Origin: Diprion similis
Taxonomy: Eukaryota > Arthropoda > Insecta > Hymenoptera > Diprionidae
NCBI RefSeq assembly: GCF_021155765.1
Contig: NC_060109.1
Coordinates: 1,885,001-1,949,000, forward strand
DNA length: 64,000 bases
Reading direction: 5' to 3'
Positions 46,566-60,122 of the stretch are shown piece after piece (within the stretch, counting starts at the first letter, position 1; every line of letters starts with the position of its first letter). Below the pieces are notes generated by a model. The model had not been told where the DNA came from. It searched no databases and saw nothing but the letters and a program-made list of their open reading frames with translations. A program made the translations under genes and the position numbers.

Positions 46566-47715
46566 GATGTCAAAAAACGCGTTTTTGTAATTAAATTACA
46601 ACGTATTATAGGAACCTAATTTTTGGCGTCACTCACATGAAACAAAAAGTTTTTAGACATATTTCTTCGGTACTGAAACCACAGAATTCTAGAATCCATA
46701 CACGCTGATTATAGCCAAAATAACTGACATTTAACTCAGTCGGTAAGAACCAACTGTAGCATCCTCTTAAGCCGCATTACATGTACACTCAACCTCGCCC
46801 ATCTCGGTTCCCATAAATTATTTATAGTTCATACTTTATACTCGTTTTTACAAAGTGCGCAGTTTTTGATCAACACGTGTATCAACAAGCTTCACGATTC
46901 CACGTGCGTTTATATGCGGCGATAAGAGCTGCTGACTCACTACAGCTAAGAGAATTATCCACGTCGCGATTCGTTCCAGTCACGTTTTCTGCATCAAGAT
47001 AACAGACGTTGAATGCAGCTGACGGTTTAGATTATGCGATAAAATATATGTGAATTCGTTCTTCTTTTTTTTTTCTTTTTTACATCCTTGCAAAAATTTT
47101 GCAAAGAGAAATATTGGGACAAAGTAATATATTTATCGGTGCGGGTTTTCAGCTGGCAATAAAAACTCCGTGAAAATTCAGCCTGCGAAATTAAGGCAAT
47201 GATGAAAAACTCACTTCACGAAGGCCGTGCACAACCTGCACGTTGCATCAGCTTATATGCAGCCGGCGGCTTGATCGAATTCGCATAAGCACATGTGTTT
47301 TTTTAGTGTTCAACAGGTCGGTTGCAATGAACTGCACCACCTGCATGCAGCTGCTTGAATTACAATACGATCGCGACGAGTGAGACGATCAGCGGATTAT
47401 CGATTCAGCAAAAAGAATTGCTGTTTTTCTAACTGTACCAAAAATGGAGAATAAACTGAAGAAGAAAAAAAAAAAAAAACATGAGGATTGCAAAGATTAT
47501 TATACTGTATTTAATTACACAGGTGACGATTTTCACACTAACAACAGTGACATTTTTTTCCGTCTAGATCAATTATTATATGGATGTGACATTTTTTTGC
47601 TTTTTGCAGTTTGGTCGTTTTTTGATGAAATTCGGTGAACGCGAAACTTTTAGAGACACATCAGCGACGTAAAAAATTGTGTTCAAGGTTTTCAAGACAT
47701 TTAAAAAAAAAAGAT
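46566..47715. other. Intergenic, no gene seen
   Basis: It contains A- and T-rich runs, plus a less AT-rich patch at about 47215-47380 with CACCTG and CAGCTG sites. No coding signal is seen on either strand. Confidence 0.35.
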
Positions 47716-48359
47716 GTATATATATTAGGGTGGCGCAAAAAAACAGAGTATATTTTTTTTTTTTGAGTCTCGCGTGACAAAATGTTAGTTTTTGATGTTT
47801 TAAGAGCCCAGTCCAAAGGACAGTTGGAAAAAAAAATTTTAAGAGATCGCTCCACATTTTTTAAAACGTCAGAAATCGTCAAAAATCGATTTTTTTCTTT
47901 TTACAATTTTTTTTCTCGCTACGGTATAATTTTATAGACAGAAGAAAAATTAGTTTCCGAAAGTTTCAGTTCGAAATTTGAATTTTGAAAAGTCGCTCAT
48001 AATTTTTTTTTCAATTCTTTGGTACATTTCTTTAGATCTTTTCTAGCGACCTTTTAATATTCATATTAAAATTTCATACATTTATTTTTCTTCAATTTAG
48101 TAAGAAAGAATCGATAACAATACACCACGACATGAATTAAAAATCAAACAAAATACTGAAAATACAATTTTTTTAATTTAATTTTTTGAAAATTTTTGAC
48201 ATTTTTAAAAATTTGGAGCGACCTCTTAAAAATTTTTTTTTTCAACTGTCCTTTGGAGTGGGTCCTTGAAACATCAAAAGCTAACATTTAGTCACACGAG
48301 ACTCAAAAAAAAAAAAAAAAAAAAAACAGTCTTTTTTTTTGTGCCACCCTAATATATAT
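47716..48359. mobile_element. Foldback MITE with TATTAGGGTGGCGC ends, about 645 bp
   Basis: The left end TATATATTAGGGTGGCGCAA is mirrored at the right end by TGCCACCCTAATATATA. The inner arms match as well: GAGTCTCGCGTGAC with GTCACACGAGACTC, and 'GTCCAAAGGACAGTTGG' with CAACTGTCCTTTGGAG. No transposase is present. It is probably a mariner/Tc1-style TA-flanked MITE. Confidence 0.82.
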
Positions 48360-51300
48360 GTACCAGCTAAAACCTCGACGTTTCGCAAACGCAAATTTTT
48401 CTCCGAAAATCCATGAAGGTAATTGCACACCGAATAATCCGAAGAATTGATATTTCTTTGGAAAAAATTCTTTTCCAAAATAAAGTAAAAAAAAAGTTCT
48501 AAAAGCCTCTTCGAGATTTCATCAAGTATTTTGAAAGTTCGCTTGGAATATGATATCTTAGAATTTTTTAATCAAGTCTCGAGGGAACAGTATTTGCAGT
48601 TGGAAAAAATGTATTTGAATAAGATATCGAATGATCGTAACTTAGAGCGTTGAATTTGTGGCTGGTATAGATCATAAACGACGAGGATTATGCGTCGTTA
48701 ATCGAGTCGCAAAGTGATATACTACCTACGTGAAAGTTAGAACGTTGTAATAATTTGTCAGTAAGTTCCACACAATAGCGTAACATACATGCATACATAC
48801 CTACACGATATTAGGCCAAGATCATCGAATTGAGTTGATGCTGAGGTAACGCGTTTTGCAGGGACATTAAGAAATCTAAACTCGTGTGTAATAGTCATGA
48901 AACAAATAATAAACTCGGATTTCAGCTCTTTGCCTATTTTCCAAAACTGATTATTCAGTAATGCTGTAATTATTTATTATGAAAACGATTTTATTTTATG
49001 GTTTAGATAACCGGACCAAATCAGTGACATGTCAAGTACTTAAGCTCGAGTGTCTAATTTATTTTAAACAGCGACGAAGATTTTCTGGAATTTAACGAAC
49101 GCGAGTTTAAACAGTCACTAATAAATATTTGCTTCATAAATTTGAAGATTATAATTATTTTATTCCACTTGCAATTGGCTTTCATCAAATAATATTCAGG
49201 TGTGTCACGTTAATATTCACTCATGAATCACTGTTCAGTCAATTTGAACAAATTTTATGGCAGTGAAGTGGCTACAAATCTCATTCAAAATCATTTAGAT
49301 GTAAAGTTTTCGACGTTTCTAAAACAAAAAGTGGAAAAATTTCTATGACTGTAATTTTTTCGACACGAGTGTCTTTTTTTTCATTCCCTTCTCTATTTGT
49401 CGTTGGTTTAATACAAATTTATTTCCGAAAAAATGGCTGTCTCCAACAAATGAAATAAATTCAATAATTACAACTTGAAACCTCACTACCGACAAGTTAT
49501 TGGGTTATTGGTCGATTAGTCATGATCAATAATCTGACTGCTGATGATGGAACTTCAAAGCGTCCTTTTAATCTTCGTCCTTATTTCAGACTATATTTTT
49601 CGAGATCAAATATTAAGTTTTTCTTGAACAAAATAATTGCAGTTATGATTGCAGTGACTAATTTGGCAAAGAATTTTGACATATTTTGTTGATTTTGATT
49701 TACATGATCTGAAGATAAATGAATAGACACTTGAACCGTGGTTTTATGATTACCTCAGCAGAAAACTGAAAACGATTAGTAGTCTTGTCAGCATGCATGA
49801 AGCACCCAAAAATATGATTGCCTATTAACACAAGGTTTTTTTTTTAAACGTGTTTCAATATTTATCTAGTCGACCTGCCAGTCGAATATCCGATGATTTT
49901 CTTCAATGGCTACTAACGAGTTTTGAGAAGTGAATGAAATCTCACTAATCACTTCTTATCGCTACTTTATTTTCAAACAATCCACACACGTCAAGTAGTT
50001 TCATGTTTCCGCTCCGTTTCTTTCCCGTATTCGATTTCGTAATCTGATGTTATAGAATCAAGAGTATCGAGAAAGTCGAACAATTAAACGACCACTGAAT
50101 TTATTGCGTTTGAATAATCATGACGTATCGTTGACAGCACATGCAAAACTCGACTGGCTGCAACTCGACTTGGCAAGAGAACAAACGTAACAAAAATAGA
50201 CGATTCAAGTGTTTGAATCAAGAGGACAAAATCCACGTAAAACAAATTTTTTCCAAATTCGGGAAAATTTTGAAAAATCAATTAAGTCTCGGCTCGGAAC
50301 GACGATTATTGTTTTAAAAATGTTGAAAAGTCACTGAACTGCACAACTCACCGATAAATTATAACAAGTATCGTATTTCCGACGATCGTTACTGACAGTC
50401 CGTCAAAACGGACACTGAGAACGTAGCGTCGTCGTCGCGTTGCTGTTGCGATGTTTTATGCCGAAAGGCCGCTCGCTCACTGCGGACGTTGAAGCCGCAA
50501 CGAAGACGGTTGATTATCTCGATCGCTTCGACGAAGGCCGGAGGTGTAATGAACTGAAATTAATCACTTCCACGCGGAAAATTTCACCGAGATGGATAAT
50601 TACGTCCGACTGTTCTTTCTCCGCGTTTGCCTTGTGCGATCTGGAAACGGAATTGCTATTTTCAAATTGCTTCATCTTCTTCGGACGAGCAAGAACTGCG
50701 TTTGAAGCCCACATTTCCTGCACTTGTTTCCTGCACTTGTTACCTCTAACGCTTCGCACGTCTGACTAGCCGCAGAGTTTCTGACGTCCGTGGAAAACAC
50801 GCGTACATCATGAGTAGAGCGGGTTGCAAAATTTTCAGACTCGCGGTCGATCAACCTCGAAACGACGCTCGCTGCAATAAACTGTTCGTTTCATCCACGC
50901 GACTTTTAAACGGCGATAAATGTGTATAACACACACTTTGTTTATACATTCATTAGGTTTGATCTTTCTTTACTTTTTGGTTTTGTGTGACGTGATGTAG
51001 GATGATTAGGAACGTAACTTGAAGTTGATAGTTTCCAATTTACGCCTAATTTTGTATCAGCAGCGTGAGGGAAAAAATTTTGTTCTCAATTTTCTTCTTC
51101 GGATTCGACAATATACTGAAACTAGGTTTTAGTTGTTTTGATGCAAATTTTTGTATGAAATAAAATTTTGATTCTTGTGACTAGTTTTTTTGCCATAAAT
51201 TTTTAACACTTGACAAGAAAATTATCAAATTTTTGGAATAATATAAAAGTTCATTAACGAAAACAAAAAAATTACTGAACGTTTTTGTTCTAATAATTTG

Positions 51301-52845
51301 GCTTTTTGAAATTATAAAATATTCTGCCTTGGAGGAAAAAAATAATAATAGAAGTGCTAAAACGTGTTTCTTCAGAAATTCAAACAAAAAATGCGAAAAA
51401 AAAGTGAAAAGTGATGACAAATGATCGCGATAGTCGACATGACGTAAAATGCTCATCCTTGCACAGGATCTTTCTTTTAATCCAAACAAATTTTTTACAG
51501 TGTGCCAAGGTGGAAAATCGTAAATTCTTTTCTTCTGAAACACCCTAATACACCTTCATTTTGTTTTTGGTATTATATAAAAGATTAAATTTTGTTTTAC
51601 GATGATTTGATTTCCATAAACTGAGAAATTGATAGAAAAATTTCATTTTTAATCAGGAAAAAAAGGAAAAAACAAAAAAAAAAATTAGAAAAGCAATCGC
51701 AATTTTGATTTCAAAACAACGTTTAACGATAACAGAGTCTCCCAACAAGAGTATCACAACTTCTGACGATCGTTGCCAAAATAATTTAGTGTCGAAAATA
51801 TTTGCGGAACGATAAATTGAGGGAGACATCTACATGCTCGTAGTTCAATTTTGCTTTAGTCAGTTTGGCAGCGATTTGTGTGGGAAACATTTGGCGTTAA
51901 AGGTTCGCGAAATTTTGGCAAGCGACGATAGTGACTGTAACAGCATTCGTCTTGGTCTTTGCGAACTTCATTTACTCCCTAGCCAAGTCAGCCAACCATC
52001 AAGTGACAACTGATGCAAATACAAATCCTATTAATAAGCTGGCGCCAACATAATACATGTTTTGGTCCAAGCCATCTCATAGCGATTGACGCCATTTGTA
52101 ATTTCTCGCGTTGATCGCTGCAGCTGAAAACTGGTTTCAAACTCGTCGCAATTTCCGATTTATACTATTACGAGGGAATTTAATTATGACGAAGAGTAAA
52201 AACTTGAATTTGATTTGGTGATTTTTATTTGAAAGCCAATAGTTGGCATAAATCAACAAATCGCATCTGCGAATTTTTTGCAAATCATTAGCATCGTCGG
52301 GAATTTCTATCCTTACGATTAGTCAATTTGCATTATTCAATATTTTAACTATTCGCAGTTTTAGATTCAAAATGTTGTTTTTGATGCAAAAGTGCTTTTT
52401 AAAAAATGCTAAATCACTGTAACACAGATTTACCATTACGTCGAATCTTCATGATTCTTCCTAAGAATCAAAACTCGAAGTGATTTCAATATGATTGCTA
52501 ATTTTTGGGGTAAACTAACAAATTGATTAGCATCGTTAGAAATTCACACGCTTAGTCGATTTTAATAATCATTCAAAATTTTGACTAAACGTACTTCTGA
52601 CTTTTGCACAAACTTATACCCACGATTGTTTAGAATAATTGTTTATAAATCCGAATTCCGATCATTAGAAATTGTGTCACCTGTAGAGCAAGTCACTGTA
52701 TTCAAACCCAGAAACGTCAGAATCGCTCCAGGCGTAATTACGCAATCGAAGGGCTTCATTGCGGTTAATTACTTTAAAAATTCGGATTTCAAAGCGCACG
52801 TGAAAAACCTGCAGTGATTCAATTAATCGTTTAATTTCCTTTGGT
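48360..52845. other. Long intergenic region, no supported gene
   Basis: Mostly AT-rich. A CpG-richer patch at 50390-50900 (repeated GTCGTCGTCGCG, GACGTTGAAGCC) stands out and could be a promoter or a noncoding first exon. Overlapping 60-110-codon frames there on both strands show no domain. A 51180-51550 segment ends with CACCCTAATAC, resembling the TATTAGGGTG ends of local MITEs, and may be a one-ended remnant. Confidence 0.35.
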
Positions 52846-52955
52846 TCCTTTTGAGTGGGCTCTTAAAACATCAAAAACTAACATTTTGTCACACGAGACT
52901 CAAAAAAAAAAAAAAACATAGTCAGTTTTTTTGCGCCAACCTAATATATATATAT
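52846..52955. mobile_element. Solo end of the TATTAGGGTGGCGC MITE family
   Basis: About 105 bp match one arm of the element at 47716-48359: GTGGGCTC, 'AACATCAAAAACTAACATTT', TCACACGAGACTC and TTTTGCGCCAACCTAATATA. No partner arm is nearby, so the element is truncated. Confidence 0.75.
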
Positions 52956-53244
52956 ATAAACAATCCGTGTGATTTTCAGTCTCGCTTGTTTTATTCTCTC
53001 GTTATTCCCCTTGGGATTAAATCCCCGGACGACTTACGAATGATGTATACCTATACTCAGAGTCCTCAGAGATCGATGGGAATGGGCACAAGTATATGTA
53101 ACAAACTCTGGTTTGGCACAAGGTCTTCGAGTCGGTCATTATATTGCAAATTATCGGCAACAACTCAACACGCGATCCCTGACAGACCAGACCTGCAGGT
53201 ACGGCGTGAATTTTTACGACACGATCGTCTCGTTCACCCGCATC

Positions 53245-53290
53245 CATGGATGGTTGTATGGATGGATTGATGGATGGATGGTTGGTTGGA
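53245..53290. repeat. Short (ATGG)n repeat
   Basis: GGATGG, GGATTGATGG and GGTTGG tetranucleotide-style repeats run for about 45 bases. The flanking 53040-53350 has open frames in several phases because stops are few, but no domain. Confidence 0.65.
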
Positions 53291-54687
53291 TCACACTTTT
53301 GCACCGCTCGCCTGCCTACATGATCCGATATACTTGTTCAGACCGACCCTGACCGCCATGGGACTCGCGGCAGTTTGTGATGGGAAATTGAGGTCAATGT
53401 TAGACAGGAAATATCCGTTTAACGTTGAATGGAAGGATAATGAACGTTGACCTAACCACTGATCGTCGAAGCTTGGCTACGATTTTGAGCAATGAATATT
53501 CTTTTCACTTTCAACATGTTCACATAATTTGAATTTCGAATACAGTACCTACTAGAGTTTATATAATGATCGCGCTGACAGACATCTTCTTTCATTCAGG
53601 GACCATTTTGTTTACAGTTGTACACTTACGTCGTCGACAACTCGGTAAATAATTCTCTTCAGAACTGTCACTTGAATGTCTATAATAGACTGAAAAATAT
53701 CATCGTGAATAACTCGTCCCGCATGTGTGTATATTCGACCGAAGACAGTACGTTTGCTTTCAATCAAGGATCTACCTAGTCGGTACGAAATACTTCAGAT
53801 ATGTTTCACGGAATATTTTGTTGCAACATTTTAGAAAAATTTTCATGACATACGAGTACTTAAAAAATTTGGTTTGTCGAAATAAATAGTCCGTAAAATA
53901 AAAACCGCAAACTCGCCAAATGAGATAAATTTATTACATTGACGTGAAACTGATTATATTAAATAACCTAATTCGAATTGACTAGGCGAATCAATCAATT
54001 GGATTTACTAATTATTGTGTATTTATACTTCGAGTTTACTTGAAAATATAAACCAATTAGGTTGATTCCGTCAAATTTATTCTCGACAACGTTTCGTTTT
54101 GTACGATGTAATCATGAACCTCATTGTGAGCGATGATTGCGATTTTCAAGCACATTTGAACAAGCGATGGGTGAGATTTTTATGCAAAAATATGCTGTTT
54201 AAATCAAATATACTCAACATATTTGAATACCTGTTTTGCGCAAAGAATATCTGCTGCTAAAATCGTCGAGAAGAGGAGAGAGGAATAGGAAGAAGATAAA
54301 CGAGATGGAAAGAGAAGACGGAAGCTAACTGCGTAAAACTACGTGGATAGAATTGCATTTATTAGGCAGGTTTTTCCTTATATTATATTGTATTCATATT
54401 TGCGAACAACAACAAGGACGAATGAAAAACATTGAATGTAGCGTTGCGAGAGAGGGAAAGTACGCAGAAATATCATCAAGTGGGAATAACATTTGCATAA
54501 GGTTAACTCACCAGAAACGGTTTCCTTATTCACTTTTAGCTGCGACATCAATCAGCCGGGAGAAAGAAAGAGAAAAAGAATCTTGTCACACCCCCGAGGC
54601 AGACCTTCAATTAGGATTTCAAAATTTGATGATGAAACTGTACGCAGCACTTTTCGTAATCCTTGCGTAGCGTACTCGATTATATAT
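53291..54687. other. Intergenic, no gene seen
   Basis: AT-rich with a purine-rich patch at 54265-54325. Frames at 54353-54708 end in MITE-flanking DNA and have no domain. Confidence 0.35.
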
Positions 54688-55065
54688 TTTTTACGGCATG
54701 GCCATTGAAAAGTCCACTTTTTGTGGTAGTTTTCGTTCCGTAAAGTAACGCTTTATACGGCAGCGAACAAAGTTGCGGAATAAAGTCTTTATTCTGCAGT
54801 TTTGATACGCAGTTCGAAGTGCGCATCCCAAACTGCCGAATAAAGTAGCTTCCTCGAACAGATCGCGACATAACCTCACTCTTCGTTTTGCTTTTCAATG
54901 CCCATATCGTAAAAAATATTGTACGTGGCATGCCCGTAAACCATTTTTTCGCTCGGATAATTTCAGTACTCGCTTCCGGCTCGCCTTCAGCTCGTCCTAA
55001 AATCTTCATCCTTGCCAAAAAAACAGGAGGTTTACGGGCATGCCACATAAATAGCTATTCTTCTT
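54688..55065 (-). mobile_element. Composite double-foldback MITE, copy 4
   Basis: Same two modules and order as the copy at 11994-12385. It begins TTTTTTACGGCATGGCC and ends GGCATGCCACATAAATAGCTATT. The open frames across it (for example on the minus strand at 54680-55048) are the same spurious frames seen in the other copies. Confidence 0.82.
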
Positions 55066-55149
55066 CTTTTGAAGGATCATTCTTAGAACTTGAAGATTTT
55101 TTTGCTACATTTATGGCTTGAACAAAAGCAGCAGTTGCTTATAGTTGTG

Positions 55150-55393
55150 GAAATCTTGTGGGGGGGGGGGGGGGGGGGGGGGGCTGGGCAAAGTGGGCCC
55201 CTTAAAAAAATAATGCCCCAGATCAGAATAACATGTTTAGAACAATTACGATTTCCAAATCATTCATATTTAACGAAAAGTTCAGATGGTTAATTTTATT
55301 CCTTGTTATTTAAAAATTTTCAGGGGGCCCATTTTGCCTCAAAATTTTTTGAGATATCAAAAACCTTAAGGTGCTCACTTTGCCCCACCCTCC
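55150..55393. mobile_element. Small foldback element led by a G run
   Basis: GGGGCTGGGCAAAGTGGGCC with CCTTAAAAA at 55175-55209 is mirrored by CCTTAAGGTGCTCACTTTGCCCCACC at 55364-55389. A 24-base G run (55160-55183) marks the left edge. Length is about 240 bp. Confidence 0.75.
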
Positions 55394-55597
55394 ACATAAA
55401 TTCGGCGTAACATGAATTGTCAGTGTAATTATCAACTTGCATAATAAATCATTTCCGGCCAAGCGTTCACAGCAGAATTGTATCCATAATATTTGATTTG
55501 TATAACGCGCTTAATGACGTAAAATTTTATTGAAATCCTTTTTTATTATCCCGGTACGCTGATAATCTACCCAGCCATGTTGCACGTATACGAGAAG

Positions 55598-56263
55598 CTT
55601 AAGGGGGTATTCTGGTGTTGAAATTTGAAAGAATCGATTTTTTTCTGCATAGTTTCGAAGTTCAGATCTTTAAGAATAAGCTTCTAAGAGGATTTTTGAA
55701 AATTCAAATTATTTTCGTAGTTACAGTTGTTTTTGTGACGCGCTAACTAAACTGATCCGGCCGAAACGAACCTTTAAACGCGTTTTTTTCGAAACTATTT
55801 TTTTCGATACGATTGACATAATATCTCAAGTTCTGTTAGACCGATTCATTTGAAATTTGGTGGGAATGTTCTTTGTACATCCTTCTGTGGTTAGAATCAC
55901 GGACTTGAAAAAAAAAAAATTGTTACTATTTTCAAAAAATTCGGTAAAGTCAAAAGACAGTCGCACAAAGAAATTTTTTTTTCAAATCGTCGGCATTCTG
56001 CGAAATAATTTTTCGAATTTTTCATCTCGGAACACTACAAGAGTCAAGAGAACGAAAAAAGCTGACCATGACGCACCCTTTTTTGTAGCCCCCACTTCAC
56101 CACCCTGTAACTTTTTGTATTTCTGGCTATTTTTTTATATTCTTGAAACATCAATAAAGGTCTTGTAAAAAAACAGATCACAAAAATGTCTTTCATTTCT
56201 TTTTTACATCACTTATAAAAATGCGTCAAATTTATGCCTCTAGACCAGAATCCCCCCTTAAGT
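55598..56263. mobile_element. Foldback MITE with CTTAAGGGGG ends, about 665 bp
   Basis: The left end CTTAAGGGGGTATTCTGGT is mirrored on the right by ACCAGAATCCCCCCTTAAG. The interior is AT-rich with an open frame at 55857-56168 that has no domain. Confidence 0.75.
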
Positions 56264-59200
56264 ATGTATAAATTCACTTGCGCAACGTGCATGGGTATAT
56301 ACATATATTCATGAAATTTCGCTGGAGGCGGTGAGCTCGAATGATCAAAGTGGTTGACCATGCAATTGACAATGGGAAGCCAAAGCGGTAGCTCGTGTTC
56401 CGATTAATTTGAATAATGTGCTGCTGCCTAGTGAATCGGCGATATGCGAAACATGCAATATTTTGTCCTTAACCGGTATTGTGCACAAGTATTGTGGAAT
56501 TACTGTGGCTTAACTGGGATTGTAAGGCGAAGAATTTTACTTAGACACAATCACCGGAAGGTGAACGCTATTTCGAAACTCTCGACAATTTGCGCGTACT
56601 TTGTATGCTCACTTGTTGCCCACGTCATGCTTCACTTTTGCAGGGTTCATGGTCGATGAATTTACTACTTCAATTTTAATTCAACAAGAACCGATTTACT
56701 CATTCTGAGTCACTTGATTCATTGCCACGCTGGATTAGGTTGGATTGGGTTGTATAACACTCAGTTTACTGTTTGCAATGGATACTTTCATCTCTCGAGA
56801 CGTGTCAAATTTTATTGTTTATTCATGTGTATCGCAGAGACAGACAGATTGAGATTCTGGAAAATTTTGGTTCGATAATCGTCGTTTCAACGTGAAATGA
56901 TTTATTCGTAAGAATTTATAAATTAAAATGAGAAACATTCGCATTCCAATCAACTGGAAATAATGGATTCGATCCTTATTGACGACATACCTTCGCAATG
57001 AAAAATTCAAACTCTGATTTGCGCAAAGTTACTAATTCAAATAGCGAATTCTTTGTTGGCCCACGTCTGCTAAAAAACAATAGTTTTCAAAAATTTTAAC
57101 AATTAATTGACATATAATCTGACCCATGTAAGTTATTTTCTACAGATCATTAAACAGACATGACAGACATCAGAAGATCATAAGTCATTTCGTATTATTG
57201 CACGTTACAAGGTTGGTAAGATTACTATTCCTCGGATGAAAAATGGTTCGGTGAATAAATGAAAAAAAAAAGGTTGTTTAAAGTAAGCAGACATTCATCA
57301 GAATGAACTAATAATAGATTAACCGGCGTAAGAAAAAGGTTGGTGGTGTTACAATTAATTCGAATTCATGCATGTCAGTGACGAAATGTTTGCTATTAAA
57401 TTTGTTTTTTTTTTTTATCACGAATTTAGAGTCTGGGTTCTAGATGTCAAATTTTGATTTCTTATACGTAATTAATAAATGAAAGAATAGGTTTATGAGA
57501 TGAAATTTTGTTTTTGATTTGTTTTGGTAGAAGCCAGAACGATATTTCAGATTTTAAGAAAAATGACCTATTTCCTTAAACATTTATTGTAAACAAGAAC
57601 CAAGCGAACTTCAGTTTCGCATTCAAATCATTTTTGTTGAAAAATAATAATCAATAATAAACTAAAAATATAAAAGAATTAATAAACAAAGTTTAAAAAT
57701 AAACCTTTTTCGTACTTCTTTTATTTTTGCCCCGACGTTGTTGTATCAAACCCCAAACCCCCTGATAACGTTAATAACAATAAAGTCCATCACATCTTTG
57801 TGAAAATATTTTCTCTTTTCTTCTGAATAGGTAGCCACATTAGCAATCAACCAAAAACTTCAAGACTTATTTATCAATCTGAAAAAGACAGAAACAAACT
57901 TAATAAGTAATAAATAAACCTTTCGGTTATTATTCTATGTATAGAATCGAAATTTATTAATATTAATAGATACTAAAAAAAAAAAAATTCTTTTTCGTTT
58001 ACCTGTATAATACAACGCGTAGTGAATTCAGTTTGAAAAAAACTTGCAAATGTACGTCACGATCAATTCGATACAATTAATTGGATTTGAACTAACAAAT
58101 TGTGAAATATTTTGGCCTATTTCGATACGATTCAGTTTAGTAGTTGCTAGTCACTGACCAGTGGTGATTTTGACTTGCAAAAGAAACTTAGAGTGAATAA
58201 TTTGCTGTTCATTCAGGCATACAATATTCATTTACAAAAATTCCCATGAATCAAAAATCACAATTCAAATCAAAAATTTATGGAACCAGAATGTGTTCAA
58301 ATGGTACGAATCGTGAAACTGATTGATATACAGGCTGCAATCAGCTAAAGTGCTTCAGTTTCTCTTATAAATTAACATCAATGATCTTTTTATTAGTCAC
58401 AGGTAATTCAGACTCCTAAGCTGTGTGAGGAGATGTTATCTTATGCAATGCCCGTGATCATTATTCTGGATTAAATTCGTATTTCATAGAAGTAAAAGTA
58501 CGAATAAACGGATTATAAACGTGTCATTTTAGTATGAACTCCAAAATATGTTCAGATGACGCTTTTCAGCTAGATGTATAAAATCTAAATATCATTAGAC
58601 AGTATGGATGCAACGACGTGCTCATTGCAATTAAAAATGTCTCAACTACGATTCGAAACAGCTATTCTTGCGACTTAATACACTGTTTCTTCCGTCTTAT
58701 TTCGAGACACATTTTGAAATTGGTCTATCGATAAGTGCCAGTTTGTAACACAAACTTATACCCGAATGATTAAATGAACATTGCGTATGGTTCCTTTTTT
58801 ACCGATGTTTGGTAACACATTTATACACTGAAGCGAATACCTTAACTACAGCTGACCAGAGCCATAGTAGTTTCACTTATAGAAGAAGCTTACCCTTATA
58901 GTTACCGACATTTGATAGCTAACCGGTGAAGCTAACCGAGTCGTGTTACCGACAGTAAAAAATATTGACTGATAATGGGAATGGTGGCATAATGACTCAT
59001 TTATTCTACATGAGACTCAAATGCTATTTTCTCACAATCAGAATAGCAGAAACAGCAATGTATCATTGAGTCACTTGTAAATCAGTCTATCAGCTATTAC
59101 GTATAAACTAAAATTAGTTGGTGGCAACACTGAAATTCACACACAGTGACATGTGAAAATTGTAGACCGAAATAAACCGCGATGATGTGTCAGCAACAAA

Positions 59201-60122
59201 TTATTTTAATTAATTATTTATTCTCAGATTGTTGGTAGACACTTGGCATTGAGATTATATTTTAATGTCGATTATCACCCATAGTAGCATTTTCTTGATT
59301 TGATCAAGCTAACAAATACATTTTATTCGTAGAAATTATATTTCCTTAATGAAAAATCTATTATACTGATTATTGGTATTGGAATTAACGATTTTCGAGC
59401 AACACGAGAAAGAGAAAAACGAAATTCCCAATTTTCGAACCCAAACCTGCAATAAATGCTGAGAATCTAAGGGTTTTAAGTACTCACTCATTATTAGAGA
59501 CCTTTGAGTATAATAATCAAGCCTTTGCTATCACTACGTGTTTGCAAATGAGTTTCGTGTCTCTTTATTCGACATTATATTTTTCCGCAACCAACACGAA
59601 ACTCGGTACTTCATCTCTGTTTCAGACACATAATGGCAGAGCCAATAAAAAACTCACCTTTAATCCGCCAGAGTCTAACTTAAGGATATTTTCGAATCAA
59701 ACTAAAGCTAAGACGTTAAATATATAAAGTTAAAACGTCACTTGGCCAAAAACTGCATGTATCTGTTGTACTAATTCGGCCATACGTAATAACCACGGCC
59801 GCTCTAATTGTCTTGATAAGACGTTACTTTTAAGAATAAGATAAATTGTACTCGAATGACACTGTCCAGACTACCAGCAACTCGAGATTTGAATCCGTCT
59901 TCTAGAAATGACGTCGTTCTAACAAAGAAGTACCCCGTCGAGGTTCTCCATCCAAATGCATTCACTCACTTTCACTTCGTCACATGAACAAGACAGAATT
60001 CGAATGTTTAATCTCGAAATTGGGTGGTTATGTTCTCTTCCACATCGTCTCTGGTCTCTTCGGGCGAAGAGAGAACCTCACAACCTCTGAATCTGACTGC
60101 AAAAGTTCCAGCTTCTCCTGGA
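56264..60122. other. Intergenic, no gene seen
   Basis: AT-rich, with no recognisable coding exon or RNA gene on either strand. The end nearest 60122 is probably the 3' UTR of the minus-strand ADAMTS gene. Confidence 0.4.

Noticed and set aside
50440-50854. Overlapping frames in the CpG-richer patch
   Set aside because: Frames on both strands are open because the patch is GC-rich; none shows a domain or splice-consistent continuation.
53017-53352. Frames over the ATGG repeat on both strands
   Set aside because: Simple-sequence DNA lacks stops in several phases; no domain is present.
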